This document shows, piece after piece, positions 34,911-44,901 of a stretch of 64,000 bases of DNA (positions are counted from its first letter, which is position 1; each line of letters opens with the position of its first letter). Source of the DNA: Chaetoderma sp. LZ-2023a (Eukaryota; Mollusca; Caudofoveata; Chaetodermatida; Chaetodermatidae); the NCBI GenBank assembly GCA_034401795.1, contig CM067363.1:29344289-29408288 (forward strand). Direction: 5' to 3'. The notes below the pieces were generated by a model. The model worked only from the letters and a program-made list of their open reading frames with translations, was not told the origin of the DNA and searched no databases. The position numbers and the translations under genes are program-made.

Positions 34911-35140
34911 AATTAATGATGTAATATTGCGTTTCCAGATGATACTGAAGTGCTATTGAAGGGATCGTTACTAATCTTTGGTGGGAGGTTGTCCTTGGTG
35001 TTTTGAAGAACTCTATCGACTGGTGTCAAAGGTCATGGTCATGGTGATCAATCTTAGGTGGGAGATTATGCTTGGTGGAATGGGGGGCATACTTTAACAA
35101 TCTCTGATTGTCATTATTATTATTATTATTATTGTTACAG

Positions 35141-35216
35141 GTGGCAGCGAACCCTGCGTACGAAGACAGGTGTGGCAGTTTTTGTTTGGGCTCTATCCAT
35201 GTACATCAACAGCCAG
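35141..35216 (+). CDS. TBC Rab-GAP, exon B
   Basis: Acceptor TTGTTACAG, donor GGTATTGG. It encodes GGSEPCVRRQVWQFLFGLYP, the first conserved TBC motif (R-x-x-x-W-x-x-L-L-x-x-Y-P). Phase joins exons A and C exactly. Confidence 0.9.
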
Positions 35217-35277
35217 GTATTGGTGCTTTAACTCTCATGTCAGCCACAAACGGCTTCCGCAGTAGTCTTGAAAAATC

Positions 35278-35403
35278 TCCATTTGCAGACCAAGAGAAGA
35301 CAATTTTTGAAAATTTACCACTGGAATGACTGGCTCGATAACCGAGCCAGTCATTCCAGTAGTAAAATTAAAAAATTAGTCTTCTCTTGGTCTGCAAATG
35401 GAC
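35278..35403. repeat. Foldback family 2 copy
   Basis: Near-perfect hairpin: TCCATTTGCAGACCAAGAG pairs with CTCTTGGTCTGCAAATGGA, with centre GACTGGCTCG-ATAAC-CGAGCCAGTC. Confidence 0.85.
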
Positions 35404-35517
35404 ATTTTCTATGAGAAAATTTAAATTTTCTTGAACAAATTTGAGTGTTAAAGGGTTAATTCTTAACACTATAGCGCTCAAGCCGGCCAAAATGGCTTCC
35501 GCAGTGGTCTTGATTAA

Positions 35518-35598
35518 TGTCCATTTGCAAAAATAGACCCAGTCTTTCCAGTAGTAAATTTTTTTTTAAATAGTCTTCTCTTGGTCTGCAAATGGACA
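35518..35598. repeat. Foldback family 2 copy, shortened
   Basis: TGTCCATTTGCA at one end and TCTGCAAATGGACA at the other; one arm is partly deleted. Confidence 0.7.
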
Positions 35599-35644
35599 TT
35601 TTCTATGAAAAAATTGAAATTTTCTTGAAGAAATTTGAGTTTAA

Positions 35645-36137
35645 CCCTTTCCAGTCTACACCGGCCGTAACCGGCCGGTTCAGTCAGGACTATACCGGCC
35701 CTAGCCGGCCCAATCAAGAAATATAACTTTTCATGTCAAATAACTCTCTGACGAGTTGTCTCCCATTAGCTGTTAACGGCAAGCTATAGTTTGTCGTAGT
35801 TTTGTTGTGAACTACGTCATAAGTTTATGCATAGGTACGCATTTTTCACAAAATGGCAAATTATCGTCGTTTGTCAGCGGTACAATCCCGCAATAATTTG
35901 CGCCGTTTGTATGAAGATATTATGAACAGTGATGACGCAGTAAGTGATAGTGACTCGGAAAGTAATACAGAGACTAGTAATAGTGATAATAGTAGCGCAT
36001 CAGAAGCGGAACAGTCTGAAGTGCCATCAAAACGTACCCGGTTTTCGTTTTCTTTTAAAAGTCAATTTCCCGGAAACTATGAAAAAAAAATTAGTCACCG
36101 GGAAACAGTTCCGTGAAAAAAATTAGACTGGAAAGGG
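35645..36137 (+). mobile_element. Internally deleted piggyBac-like element, 493 bp
   Basis: TIRs CCCTTTCCAGTCT and AGACTGGAAAGGG are flanked on both sides by TTAA (35641-35644, 36138-36141), the piggyBac signature. CCGGCC-rich palindromes lie just inside the left TIR. It retains a start codon and the first 87 codons of an acidic protein. Confidence 0.85.
35853..36116 (+). pseudogene. N-terminal remnant of a piggyBac-type transposase
   Basis: 87 codons from an ATG, ending near the right TIR. Residues 28-60 are an Asp/Ser/Glu-rich stretch (DSDSESNTETSNSDNSS), as found at the N-terminus of piggyBac-type transposases, then KRTRFSF. The catalytic DDD domain is absent. Identity rests on the element termini more than on the protein. 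Confidence 0.55.
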
Positions 36138-36250
36138 TTAAAGGATTAATACGCATTGGACTCACCCATATTTATTCTGTCTACTAATATACAATGTGAT
36201 GCTTTTCAATATTCTGAATATATAATATTAAAAATAATTTCGTGTCTCAG

Positions 36251-36345
36251 GGAACGTGAAGTGTTGTTGATGGATAACATAGTGACATACCATGAGCTGA
36301 AGTCACGCTGGAGAATGATGCTCGTCGCTTACAGTAATCCTTCAG
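36251..36345 (+). CDS. TBC Rab-GAP, exon C
   Basis: Acceptor GTGTCTCAG, donor GGTACGTT. It encodes REREVLLMDNIVTYHELKSRW, matching the helix after the W-L-Y-P motif in TBC domains (E-x-x-x-Y-x-x-L-K-x-x-W). Confidence 0.9.
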
Positions 36346-36427
36346 GTACGTTAACACATCACTTAATCCTTAGCCCGTTAACACTTGAATTTGCTCAAGA
36401 AAATTTTAATTTTTTCATAGAAAATGT

Positions 36428-36540
36428 CTATTTGCACACCAAGAGAAGACTATTTTTTAGAATTTACCACTGGGATGACTGGCTCGGATATCGAGCCAGT
36501 CATTCCAGTGGTAAATTTTCAAATAAAATCTTCTCTTGCT
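36428..36540. repeat. Foldback family 2 copy
   Basis: ACCAAGAGAAGACTATTTTT and ATAAAATCTTCTCTTG arms surround GACTGGCTCGGATATCGAGC, with CAGTC following. Confidence 0.8.
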
Positions 36541-36712
36541 CTCATATTCAATATAGAACCCCTTTAATTACCACAACAAATTTTCTTACTATGTCTATCA
36601 ATTCGAGAAAATTTGTACAGAAAAAAAATGTAATCACTTTTTTTGCAAAACATTTAAAAATTTTTGTATCATAAAACAATTTCTAACCCAGTTATTCTTT
36701 TCATTCAACCAG

Positions 36713-36969
36713 CCACTCCTCTAGAACAAGGCCTCGTCGCAAAATACCAGCTCACTGAAAGTGACGGAGATCCACCGACACCGGATGATTTGAGCTACGA
36801 AAATGCATTGGAATCATCATTAGAAAATAATAAAATTTCGATTAATTCTTCTGTGTCGGGAAATGGTACAAGATGTGATATAGGGATGCTAGCTGTGGAT
36901 CATTTCCCGTTTGATATACGGTCTGAGGAGGTTTTACAAAAGATAGATTTCATGAAAATACCTGCACAG
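36713..36969 (+). CDS. TBC Rab-GAP, exon D (insert)
   Basis: Acceptor TTCAACCAG, donor GGTGAGTG. It encodes 85 residues, largely polar and Ser/Asp/Glu-rich, inserted between the first TBC helix and the Arg-finger helix. Low-complexity inserts at this place are common in the TBC1D15/16 type. It ends in phase 0 with KIPAQ. Confidence 0.8.
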
Positions 36970-37974
36970 GTGAGTGTGGAGGGATCTGATCTGCCACTCA
37001 AGTCTGATGTCATAATCAATTATGTCACTAGTTAGCCGACGTCACAATTAAATGGCGGTTGCTGTGTTATTACATGTAAGTTAAAAATTCTGTTACTAAT
37101 GTGTACGAATTGTATGTCTGTGATGAATTTATAATTTTAACTTTCTGTAATATTTTGAAACAAATTTACTGTAACTAAATTAGTTACATGTAGGGCTATG
37201 GGGTGCGTGTGGTGTTTGCCAGAACGTCAAAGTTAGCAGAATTCAACCAGGTTTGTATGTGAGTTACCCATATGATTGTGGATTGTGAGGCAACATTTAC
37301 ATCATTAGCTTCCCCCTCCCCCCTCCCCCCTCTCACCCGCCCCAAGGGTGTGGTTGTACCTAAGGGTGGGGGTATAATATTGAAATTAACAGAATTCACC
37401 AAAATTTGTTATGTGAGCTACCCGCTAGCTCTACCACTACGGTGTGTGTGGGTGTATATGCAGAATGTCAAATTTGGTGAAAGTGTCTGGATTTATGATA
37501 GAGTACCAGGGACTGCATTCTAGTACTAAATAATGTATTACATAATTTTTATCTATCACTTGTACAGTATGGCTCAAAACATATCTCTCGATAAGTAGGT
37601 TTTTTGCGTTTTCACTCAATAAAAATGGCCAATCACCCAATTAATTTTTAACATCATGAGTACCGAAATAGAAAATCACCCAATTAATTTCAGTTCTATC
37701 ACTAATAATGTATAATAACTTAAATAAAAAAAAACCAATTAAATTCCAAAAAAAAAACAATTTGCAAATTTCTATGAGTGAATCACCCAATTATTGAAAA
37801 GCTTATCTAGAGCTCTGGCTCAGAAATAAGTTAGAATTTTTCCAAATAAAATGCGAAACATGCTACACTAGTAAAATTTTGAACACAGTGTTAGAAACGC
37901 TCGGTTGAATATTTTGGACTTATTTGATTGAAAGCCATCACCACTATAGGCAACAATGTCTTATAATCCGATGA

Positions 37975-38410
37975 AGGAATCCAGTTTTAGCTGTGCCCCA
38001 CCCTTCTTTAGCTAGGCTCCACCCATGCTTTGCCTGTTTTGTGATCAATCAATTGCTGCACGCTCTGAATCTCAATTTCCAGAAAACTATATTGTAATAC
38101 AGGTAAGCTGTTGCATGCTGAAACTAATTTGACTGGGTGCTGTTGCTGTCATGTGCCCCATCAAATTAGTTTCAAAATATTAAACAGCATGTTTATTAAA
38201 TGGTAAAGCATACAATTCATACAACTTGGCGGACTATTAAGCATTTATGATGGACTAAGTCGTGTCATTCATGACGTAATTGATTATAACATGAACTTAC
38301 ATGGGATGTACAGTGACGCTTAGTCCGTCATCAAGTAAGCGTTCGTGATGAATTTAGCCACGTCATTTGTAATTGATTATGACATCACATAGTTGATTAT
38401 GACACCATAT
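37975..38410. repeat. Foldback family 1 unit with flanking sequence
   Basis: A 5' segment (TCCAGTTTTAGCTGTGCCCC, CCCATGCTTTGCC), the hairpin at 38108-38188, and a tail with repeated ATTATGACATCA words. This longer unit is also seen around 39660-39757 plus 50916-51190, where DIRS-3 interrupts it. Confidence 0.75.
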
Positions 38411-38528
38411 GATTGATGGATAAATGGAATCATCCATTATATTTAAAGTATTAAACAATACATTTTATTTTGTTATAAAAACATGTTACGTTATTTCTAA
38501 GCTGTTCTGTATCAGTGCTGTATTTCAG

Positions 38529-38632
38529 GTTTATGTGAATCGCCACAAATTAGACATGAGAGATCTGAAAAAGTACATTAGAGTCATCGATAAAGACGTT
38601 CCCAGAACTGACCGAGATTATCAGTATTACTC
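38529..38632 (+). CDS. TBC Rab-GAP, exon E with the arginine finger
   Basis: Acceptor GTATTTCAG, donor CGTGAGTG. It encodes VYVNRHKLDMRDLKKYIRV followed by IDKDVPRTDR: the I-x-x-D-x-x-R motif carrying the catalytic Arg finger is intact. Confidence 0.93.
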
Positions 38633-38855
38633 GTGAGTGGTTTGTTGTTAGATATAAATTAGAACCAAGGCATGTTTTTGTTGTTCATCTGGATCTTCCT
38701 GCCTCCAGTGTAGGCGTACATTCTAGGTTGACAGCTGCTATCTAATGATGTCAGATCTACATATCTGTACTTATGGAATGCCTTGTGGACAACCTATTTC
38801 ATAGTTATTACCTGTGCCATGTTATTACCTTCGTAGTGTGTGCGCGAGAGTGTGT

Positions 38856-38856
<1 letters not shown>

Positions 38857-38906
<50 letters not shown>
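38857..38906. repeat. (GT)n microsatellite
   Basis: About 25 GT units in intron E-F. Confidence 0.95.
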
Positions 38907-38909
<3 letters not shown>

Positions 38910-39098
38910 AAGTGGTATTTCAAAAAGTACTGGAGGCGACTGGACATTTCCTAGGACCACTGAAATAGTATTTATTACTGGAACGACTGGCTACATAATT
39001 GTGTAACTAACATACCAAATTTGGTTGAATACCATCAACTTTGACTTTGGTAAAAGGGAAAGTTGATTGCGGAGCACGACAATCTTTATATTATGATC

Positions 39099-39118
39099 CA
39101 CCCACCCACCCACCCACC

Positions 39119-39178
<60 letters not shown>
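39099..39178. repeat. (CCCA)n followed by (CA)n
   Basis: About seven CCAC/CCCA units continue into more than 20 CA units. Confidence 0.95.
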
Positions 39179-39179
<1 letters not shown>

Positions 39180-39357
39180 CAAATTTGTGGAATTTGACCA
39201 AATTTGGTCACGCGCACACATACACTGGGAGTTGGGGTGGATGTGGTTGGGTGACGGGATGATGTCGACGTTGGTGAAAGCGTGGGAGTTTGTTTTGGCA
39301 CGCCATTGACTGCACATTCTAGTCATATGTACATGTCTACATGAACATTTCTTTCAG

Positions 39358-39490
39358 AGGCGATAAAAATCCTCATCTCGGTCAGCTCCGAGATATTCTT
39401 ATCACATATACAGCTTTTCATCCGGAGATCGGATATGCCCAGGGTATGAATGACATCATCGCCAGGTTTCTCGCAGTTTTTAATTCAGAG
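39358..39490 (+). CDS. TBC Rab-GAP, exon F with the glutamine finger
   Basis: Acceptor TTTCTTTCAG, donor GGTATGGT. It encodes NPHLGQLRDILITYTAFHPE then IGYAQGMNDI: the Y-x-Q glutamine finger is intact. Alternative AG choices two bases on would break the frame. Its 3' intron of 12.1 kb holds DIRS-3. Confidence 0.93.
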
Positions 39491-39773
39491 GTATGGTATT
39501 AACCTTTGAGCCCGAAAGATATATGACAATATCATTTGCGATGTTAAATACCTTGTCAAATACAGTGCCACTCGTACAGTTCCAAAGAAAAAACAGAAAC
39601 ATGAAACACAACAATTTTGAACGTGATATAAGAAATGTTCTGTTGAATAATTTTAACATGAGGGAGGTATCCAGTTTTAGCTATGCCCCGTCCATCTCTA
39701 GCTCAGCTCTACCCATGCTTTGCCCATCTTTGGATCTATCGATCCCTGCACTCCCTGATTTCACTTCAAGAGT

Positions 39774-39951
39774 ATACTTACCTCCCTAATACTTTTGATA
39801 TTGCTAAATATTGGCTTTCACTCAATAAACACTCAGATTTAAAACAGTTAGGTGCCCCTACTGGGCAGGGAGTCAGAGCGTAGTCTGGCGGATGCCAGCC
39901 CCACCACCGCGCATGCGCAGACTAGCACTGCCTCTTTGCTAGATTATTGGC
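39774..39951. repeat. Left ITR of DIRS-3
   Basis: Reverse complement of 50700-50876 with few differences, including CGCGCATGCGCAGACTAGC. Confidence 0.9.
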
Positions 39952-40610
39952 AAAGAGATCACACATGTTTTTTTGTTCAATAGCTTTTCGCTCTCTTAAA
40001 CTGTTTAAGTGGTGTTTGTTTGGAGTGTTAGTCACTTTTTTGGATGGCGGATAGGAATACGTCGCCACAGGAGGACGGAGGACCTTTAAATCAGGTGACT
40101 TCTAGTAAAATTAGCGAGTTTTCTTCCCGGTGTATTGTGTTTCCGGGACTCGCGTTTACCGTGATAAGCGCCTTGGTTGGTTGGGTTATATCAACTCGGT
40201 GCTACCTAGGACTAATTTCTCTTTCTGTTTATGTCCACAGGTCTGTATGACGCTAGGTGGTGACGTCACAGTACCAGAGAATTAGTATTCTCCAGGGTTG
40301 GAAAAAAATCGATTTTTTTCAAAAAAATCAAATCAATCGATTTTTTTGATTTAAATCGATTTCAATGATTTAAATCGATTTTTACGCGACATCCCAGGAA
40401 ATTACGTAAAACTTATACAGTGAAACCTGTATTAAGACACTGGCTGTGGGAGTCGCAGAAGGTGGTCTCTTAAGACAGGTGGTCTCTTAATACAGGTCCA
40501 GATGCATTGCTAAACTGTATTTTGGAACTGAATAAAGTGGTATTTTTATGACTTATTTTTAACTGAATTTTAAGCTTGCTGGTTTCTTAATACAAAAAAA
40601 CTTTGTTCGC

Positions 40611-40776
40611 TTAAGCAGTTTTAACAGTATTATTATTGCATCATTTTTTATTGCATCATTTTTTTATTGCATCATTTTTCTATTGCATCATTTTTTTATT
40701 GCATCATTTTTTTTAAATGATGCAATAGAAAAGCATTTTTTCATTCTTGAAAAATACAGTCAAAACTGCTTAAGTG
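40611..40776. repeat. Inverted repeat with (ATTGCATCATTTTTT)n inside, upstream of the hAT ORF
   Basis: CTTAAGCAGTTTTAACAGT and ACAGTCAAAACTGCTTAAG are inverted around five units of a 14-15-bp repeat (TTGCATCATTTTTT). It ends about 40 bases before the transposase ATG. Confidence 0.7.
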
Positions 40777-40816
40777 ACAAAGGCTATGAAATATTTTCAA
40801 TTCCATAATTAGCAAA

Positions 40817-42667
40817 ATGTCTAACTCCGGCCGAAAACAAGATCCAATATGGATTCATTATGAGAAAGTGAAGACCCCAGATAAGGCCGGTGTCCGGGCT
40901 GTCTGCAAGGTCTGCCGACACGAACTCCAAGGTATCCCAGAGCGGTTAAAAAAACATGCAGCCAATTGCACAGGTCCACCAACACCAGCACTTCAAGGTC
41001 TAGCTGTAGCCGCAACAGAAACGGGGACTTCATCTCAATCTGAGCAGCAGCAGCGCGTTGAAACTGTTGTTGATCAAAACGATGTGGTGGTGATGGAAGT
41101 TGAACCTCTGTCAACTTCAAGTTCTGCTTCAGCGGCAGTGAAGCGCCCAGTGCACGGTCAATTAGCTGCTGGTACATTGGCCGCTAAGATACCCAAGCTG
41201 AATTATGGTCTACAGAATTATGTCATCAGAACTTCAGCAGAAAAACGTGGTGAATTAGATCGTGATGTAGCTAGGATGGTGTATGCTACGAACTCCCCAT
41301 TTCGCTTAGTAGAAAATAGACATTTTATAAACCTTGTAAAAGATTTACGACCAGGCTATCAACCACCATCCAGAAAGGACATAGGGGGGAAATATTTGGA
41401 TGTTATCTACACAGAAGAGCGGGAGAAGGCGAGAAAAAATTTGGAAGGTGAACTTGTCTGTCTAGCATTAGACGGTTGGAGCAATATTCATAACGAGCCT
41501 ATCGTATGTGCTACAGTGACGACCTGCTTAGGTGATATTTACTTAGTGGATACTACGGACACCTCTGGACATCCTCACACAGCGGAATATCTTTATGACA
41601 TTGCGAAGCAGACAATTGAAAACACGCACAATGATTTTGGGTGCATTATATGTAGTATCGTCACAGGCAATGCTGCTAATGTAGCAAAGATGCGAGAGTT
41701 CTTGAAAGAACGACTGGGTTTCAACATGATTGCGTATGGATGCACGCCTCATCTTCTAAATCTGACTTCAAAGGACTTAGAAATGGGTAATGTTAAGGAG
41801 CATGTCACACAAGTTGTGAAGTATTTCCGAAATAACCACTTTGCTAGTGCCCAAATACGCCAATCATCGTGCAGAAAGTTAGTGATGCCAGCAGATACAA
41901 GGTGGAACACAATGTACGATTGTTTAAACTCGTATTGTGAGGCATGGCCGACACTTGTGACAATCTGTGATGGACATACTGACCGCATAGATGTTGCCAT
42001 TGCCAATAAAGTTCGTAATGTAGTAATCAAACGTTCTGCAGATGAATACCGACTTTGTTTGAAACCAGTAGCTTGCGCTCTCGATAAAGCTCAATCGGAC
42101 AATTGCACAATAGCAGAAGCAGTTGAATTATGGAAAGATGTAAAAACGGCCCTGCATAATGACACTAATAATTCAACAAAGCGTGCGGCCGATAAGCGTT
42201 ATCAACAAGCTGTGACACCTCACCACATGCTGGCCAATCTACTCCACCCTAAATACCGTGGTCGAAACTTGACTCAGCAAGAACGTGAAACTGCACTCAC
42301 CGTAGCATCCGAAATCCCTGGTTTGATGACTTTGGTAATCAAATTCGAGGCCATGGCACCACCATTTCACATTCTTAAATTTAACGACGAAGTTGTTAAT
42401 GGAGTAACCTCTCTTCATTGGTGGAAGTCGCACAGACGTGACTTCGAGGATGATCTGCTGGAAGCATTTAAATTCACTCAGCGTCTGATGTCAGCTGTGG
42501 CGGCGTCAGCTGGTGTCGAGCGCGTGTTCTCCAGCTATGGGCTCGTGCAGAGTAAGTTGAGAAACAAACTTGGAACTTTAAAAGCGGCTAAACTAGTATT
42601 TCTTTTTCGGTCCCTAAACTGTGACAAAGAAAATGACTTCCGGTTTCAGTTGAATGATGATTGTTGA
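40817..42667 (+). CDS. hAT-family transposase, 616 residues
   Basis: Open single-exon ORF in a hAT element with matching TIRs. It has an N-terminal BED zinc finger: aromatic W12 and Y15, then C30-x2-C33, H47 and C51. A catalytic-fold segment follows (LALDGWSN near 220, then TPHLLNL and ADTRWNTM). The C-terminal dimerization region contains SAGVERVFSSYGLVQSKLRN with the conserved Glu/Ser block. At the second catalytic position, where hAT proteins usually read V-T-D-N, this one reads VTGNAAN (GGC), a single base from GAC. The frame is intact, but that substitution may make it inactive. Confidence 0.93.
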   Translation: MSNSGRKQDPIWIHYEKVKTPDKAGVRAVCKVCRHELQGIPERLKKHAANCTGPPTPALQGLAVAATETGTSSQSEQQQRVETVVDQNDVVVMEVEPLSTSSSASAAVKRPVHGQLAAGTLAAKIPKLNYGLQNYVIRTSAEKRGELDRDVARMVYATNSPFRLVENRHFINLVKDLRPGYQPPSRKDIGGKYLDVIYTEEREKARKNLEGELVCLALDGWSNIHNEPIVCATVTTCLGDIYLVDTTDTSGHPHTAEYLYDIAKQTIENTHNDFGCIICSIVTGNAANVAKMREFLKERLGFNMIAYGCTPHLLNLTSKDLEMGNVKEHVTQVVKYFRNNHFASAQIRQSSCRKLVMPADTRWNTMYDCLNSYCEAWPTLVTICDGHTDRIDVAIANKVRNVVIKRSADEYRLCLKPVACALDKAQSDNCTIAEAVELWKDVKTALHNDTNNSTKRAADKRYQQAVTPHHMLANLLHPKYRGRNLTQQERETALTVASEIPGLMTLVIKFEAMAPPFHILKFNDEVVNGVTSLHWWKSHRRDFEDDLLEAFKFTQRLMSAVAASAGVERVFSSYGLVQSKLRNKLGTLKAAKLVFLFRSLNCDKENDFRFQLNDDC

Positions 42668-42857
42668 CTAGACTAGTGAAGTACAATTGCAGCATTATTG
42701 AAAACTGAAAGTGAAAAGTGATGACAGACACATCTATCTGTGACTCAGTTAGGTTTGCGCGATATTGCTTGAGAGAATATCGATATCGTTATTATAAAAA
42801 AATTGCGGTATCTCAATAGTCAATATATCGAGTGTTCTGGTTAATCACTTAATTGTG

Positions 42858-43029
42858 AATAATTAAAGAATATGCATCCCATCATTCATAACATATTGAA
42901 TATTTTGAAAGCAATTTCACTGGAAGCCGTTGCTGCCTAAGTCAGCAACGGTTTTCAGTGAAATTGCTTTCAAAATATTCAATATGTTTATTATGTTACG
43001 AATGATGGGATGTCTATTCTTTAATTATC
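42858..43029. repeat. Long foldback (family 1 core) in the hAT 3' half
   Basis: About 170-bp palindrome: AATTAAAGAATA...CATCCCATCATTC pairs with GAATGATGGGATG...TATTCTTTAATT, with inner arms TATTGAATATTTTGAAAGCA and TGCTTTCAAAATATTCAATA. The most complete hairpin of this family in the window. Confidence 0.85.
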
Positions 43030-43276
43030 ACTGTTTGAACTAATAATATATAGAGTTCAAAATTTATATATTACGTCATATTAGCAACGATTTTTCAATT
43101 TTGTTCACAATTGCATCACAGATACAGTGAGTAGCAATAGGACAGAAATGATGCAATGCATAAATCTAACGAATTAGCCCTAATTAGATGCACAAAATCT
43201 ATGAAGGTATGCAAAAGTCATCATTGTCTAAGTCTATCAACCTTGTTAACTTCTGTCTTTAAAAATATGCTCAAAT

Positions 43277-43386
43277 TAAAATTGATAAACTGGTGTACAT
43301 TTTTCAACAATTTTGGTGGACGATGTTGCTGTCTGCGACAGCTCTATCATCCACCAAATTTGTTGAAAAATGTACACCAGTTTATC
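43277..43386. repeat. Hairpin related to the adjacent TTAA MITE
   Basis: GATAAACTGGTGTACATTTT and AAAATGTACACCAGTTTATC arms surround GCTGTCTGCGACAGC. Confidence 0.8.
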
Positions 43387-43391
43387 TTTAA

Positions 43392-43641
43392 CCCTTAGCA
43401 CACTGATGTCGAAATTTTTAAATTTCAAATTAAATTTAAAGATAAACTGGTGTACGTTTTTCAACAAATTTTGTGGAAGATGGTGCTGTCACAGACAGCA
43501 GCATCGTCCACAAAAATTGTTGCAAATTGTACACCAGTTTATCTTTAAATTTAATTTGAAAATTTAAATTATCATGCTCCAGAGTGCTAGGGGTTATGTT
43601 TATTTTGAAAAATTAAAACTCCTACATCAGTGTGCTAAGGG
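43392..43641. mobile_element. piggyBac-type MITE, 250 bp
   Basis: TIRs CCCTTAGCACACTGATGT and ACATCAGTGTGCTAAGGG with TTAA on both sides (43388-43391, 43642-43645). The interior is a second long hairpin with GATAAACTGGTGTACG arms. It has no coding sequence and differs from the 35645 element's TIRs. Confidence 0.85.
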
Positions 43642-44901
43642 TTAATGTAATGTAATGATGTGTTTACGTGTTACAATGTATATAGTTTCTTGCCAGTTTC
43701 AGCAATTACTGATTTTGATTTTTGAAGTTGTAGTAAACTACTTAATTTAATAACATTTCAATCTTTATTGTTTTAGTGTTAAATAAAATGGAGCCCAAAA
43801 GTCCAACTTGATAAGCACTAGCCAATAGTAATCGAGACACTCAATGACACTCCAGAGTGACTCCAGACGCATGTCATAGCTGAAAAAAGAGACAGTGTCT
43901 TGCTTTAAAAGAGTGTGCTTTTGGAATTAGACTAATAGTAATAGCCATACTGGCCCATACATGACTTTTCATGTACACTATTGCTTTAATGGTCATGTAG
44001 TGACATGTACGCACATGGAATTCTCCTCTTCTTTACAGCTTACACATACTTAATGATCATACTTTGTACACATGTGTGATGTACTGTGTACATGAACCTC
44101 AAGTATGTAGATTGTAGATGTGGACTCGTGCACTGGGTCTAGTCTTGCTGATGACAAATATGAGCAATTAAGTGTATAATTCTATTTTGTGTTGATGTTC
44201 AAGTGCCATGGAAGCAGTAAAATAATTATGTTACTTTAATTTAACAAAATTACTGTTAATTGTATTAATTACTTGAAAATTCCTCTATTTTTGCAAAACT
44301 GATTTAAATCACGATTTTTTCGATAAAAATCGAGTGATTTAAATCATGATTTAAATCATGATATAAATCAATTGATTTAAATCAAGCCAACCCTGGTATT
44401 CTCTCCACCATGGTTCCATTTCCTACTAACACTGTTAGGTTATCTAACCAAATGAAAAATTATGTCCAGTGAGTTGGAGGCCTGGTATAAAGGTCTTCTC
44501 ACTTTGCCCTCTTGATCCAATTCCTTCCCCATGAGGTGGAGAGAGTTAAGAGGCGTGCAGATGGTGGAGTTTCCGGTTCGTCACGTTGGATGGTTTGTCT
44601 ATACAAAGTGTCAGGTATCTAGTTATTGATAATGTGGTGATGTTAATTATTGTAAACAATCAAAGGGAGATAATTAACATTTTTGCCAGAAAAGAGTTAT
44701 CTATATGTATCTGATGGTTGTGTAGTCAACTTATCCATTCAGCATACAATTCGTCTTTGCACTTGGATGTTTTGTTGGGATCGAATTTTTCCTGTCACGG
44801 GATTAATGACGTCATAATCAGCTGGCTATGTATCTATTAGCAATTCAAGCGCTATGCTGGTTTTTGATGTATATTGATCTTTATGATCGTTTTCCTTCTC
44901 C

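Larger units (their letters stand above)
34235..35065. repeat. About 135-bp tandem satellite, six units, intron A-B
   Basis: Each unit contains AGTTCTATTGAAGGGATCGTT or a variant, TGGGAGCTTGTCCTTGGTGG, a TATCGATTTTGGGGTCAAAG segment, then GGTCACGGTGACC and ATTAATTA. Units begin near 34250, 34385, 34525, 34675, 34805 and 34930. Units vary; two keep a perfect AGGTCAnnnTGACCT palindrome. Confidence 0.85.
40293..44395 (+). mobile_element. hAT transposon inserted in the DIRS-3 5' region
   Basis: 4.1 kb. Termini CAGGGTTGG and CCAACCCTG are flanked by the exact 8-bp duplication GTATTCTC (40285-40292 and 44396-44403), diagnostic of hAT. Subterminal AT-rich TTTAAATCGATTT-type repeats lie at both ends. 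It encodes one long transposase ORF. Foldback and piggyBac-type MITE copies sit in its 3' half. Confidence 0.95.

Noticed and set aside
38991-39326. ORFs across the CCCA/CA tract on both strands
   Set aside because: Microsatellite translation; no conserved sequence outside the tract.
40430-40510. Separate transposon end (CCTGTATTAAGAC with inverted TTAATACAGG) inside the hAT
   Set aside because: The two words are too close and unflanked by a duplication; more likely part of the hAT 5' region.
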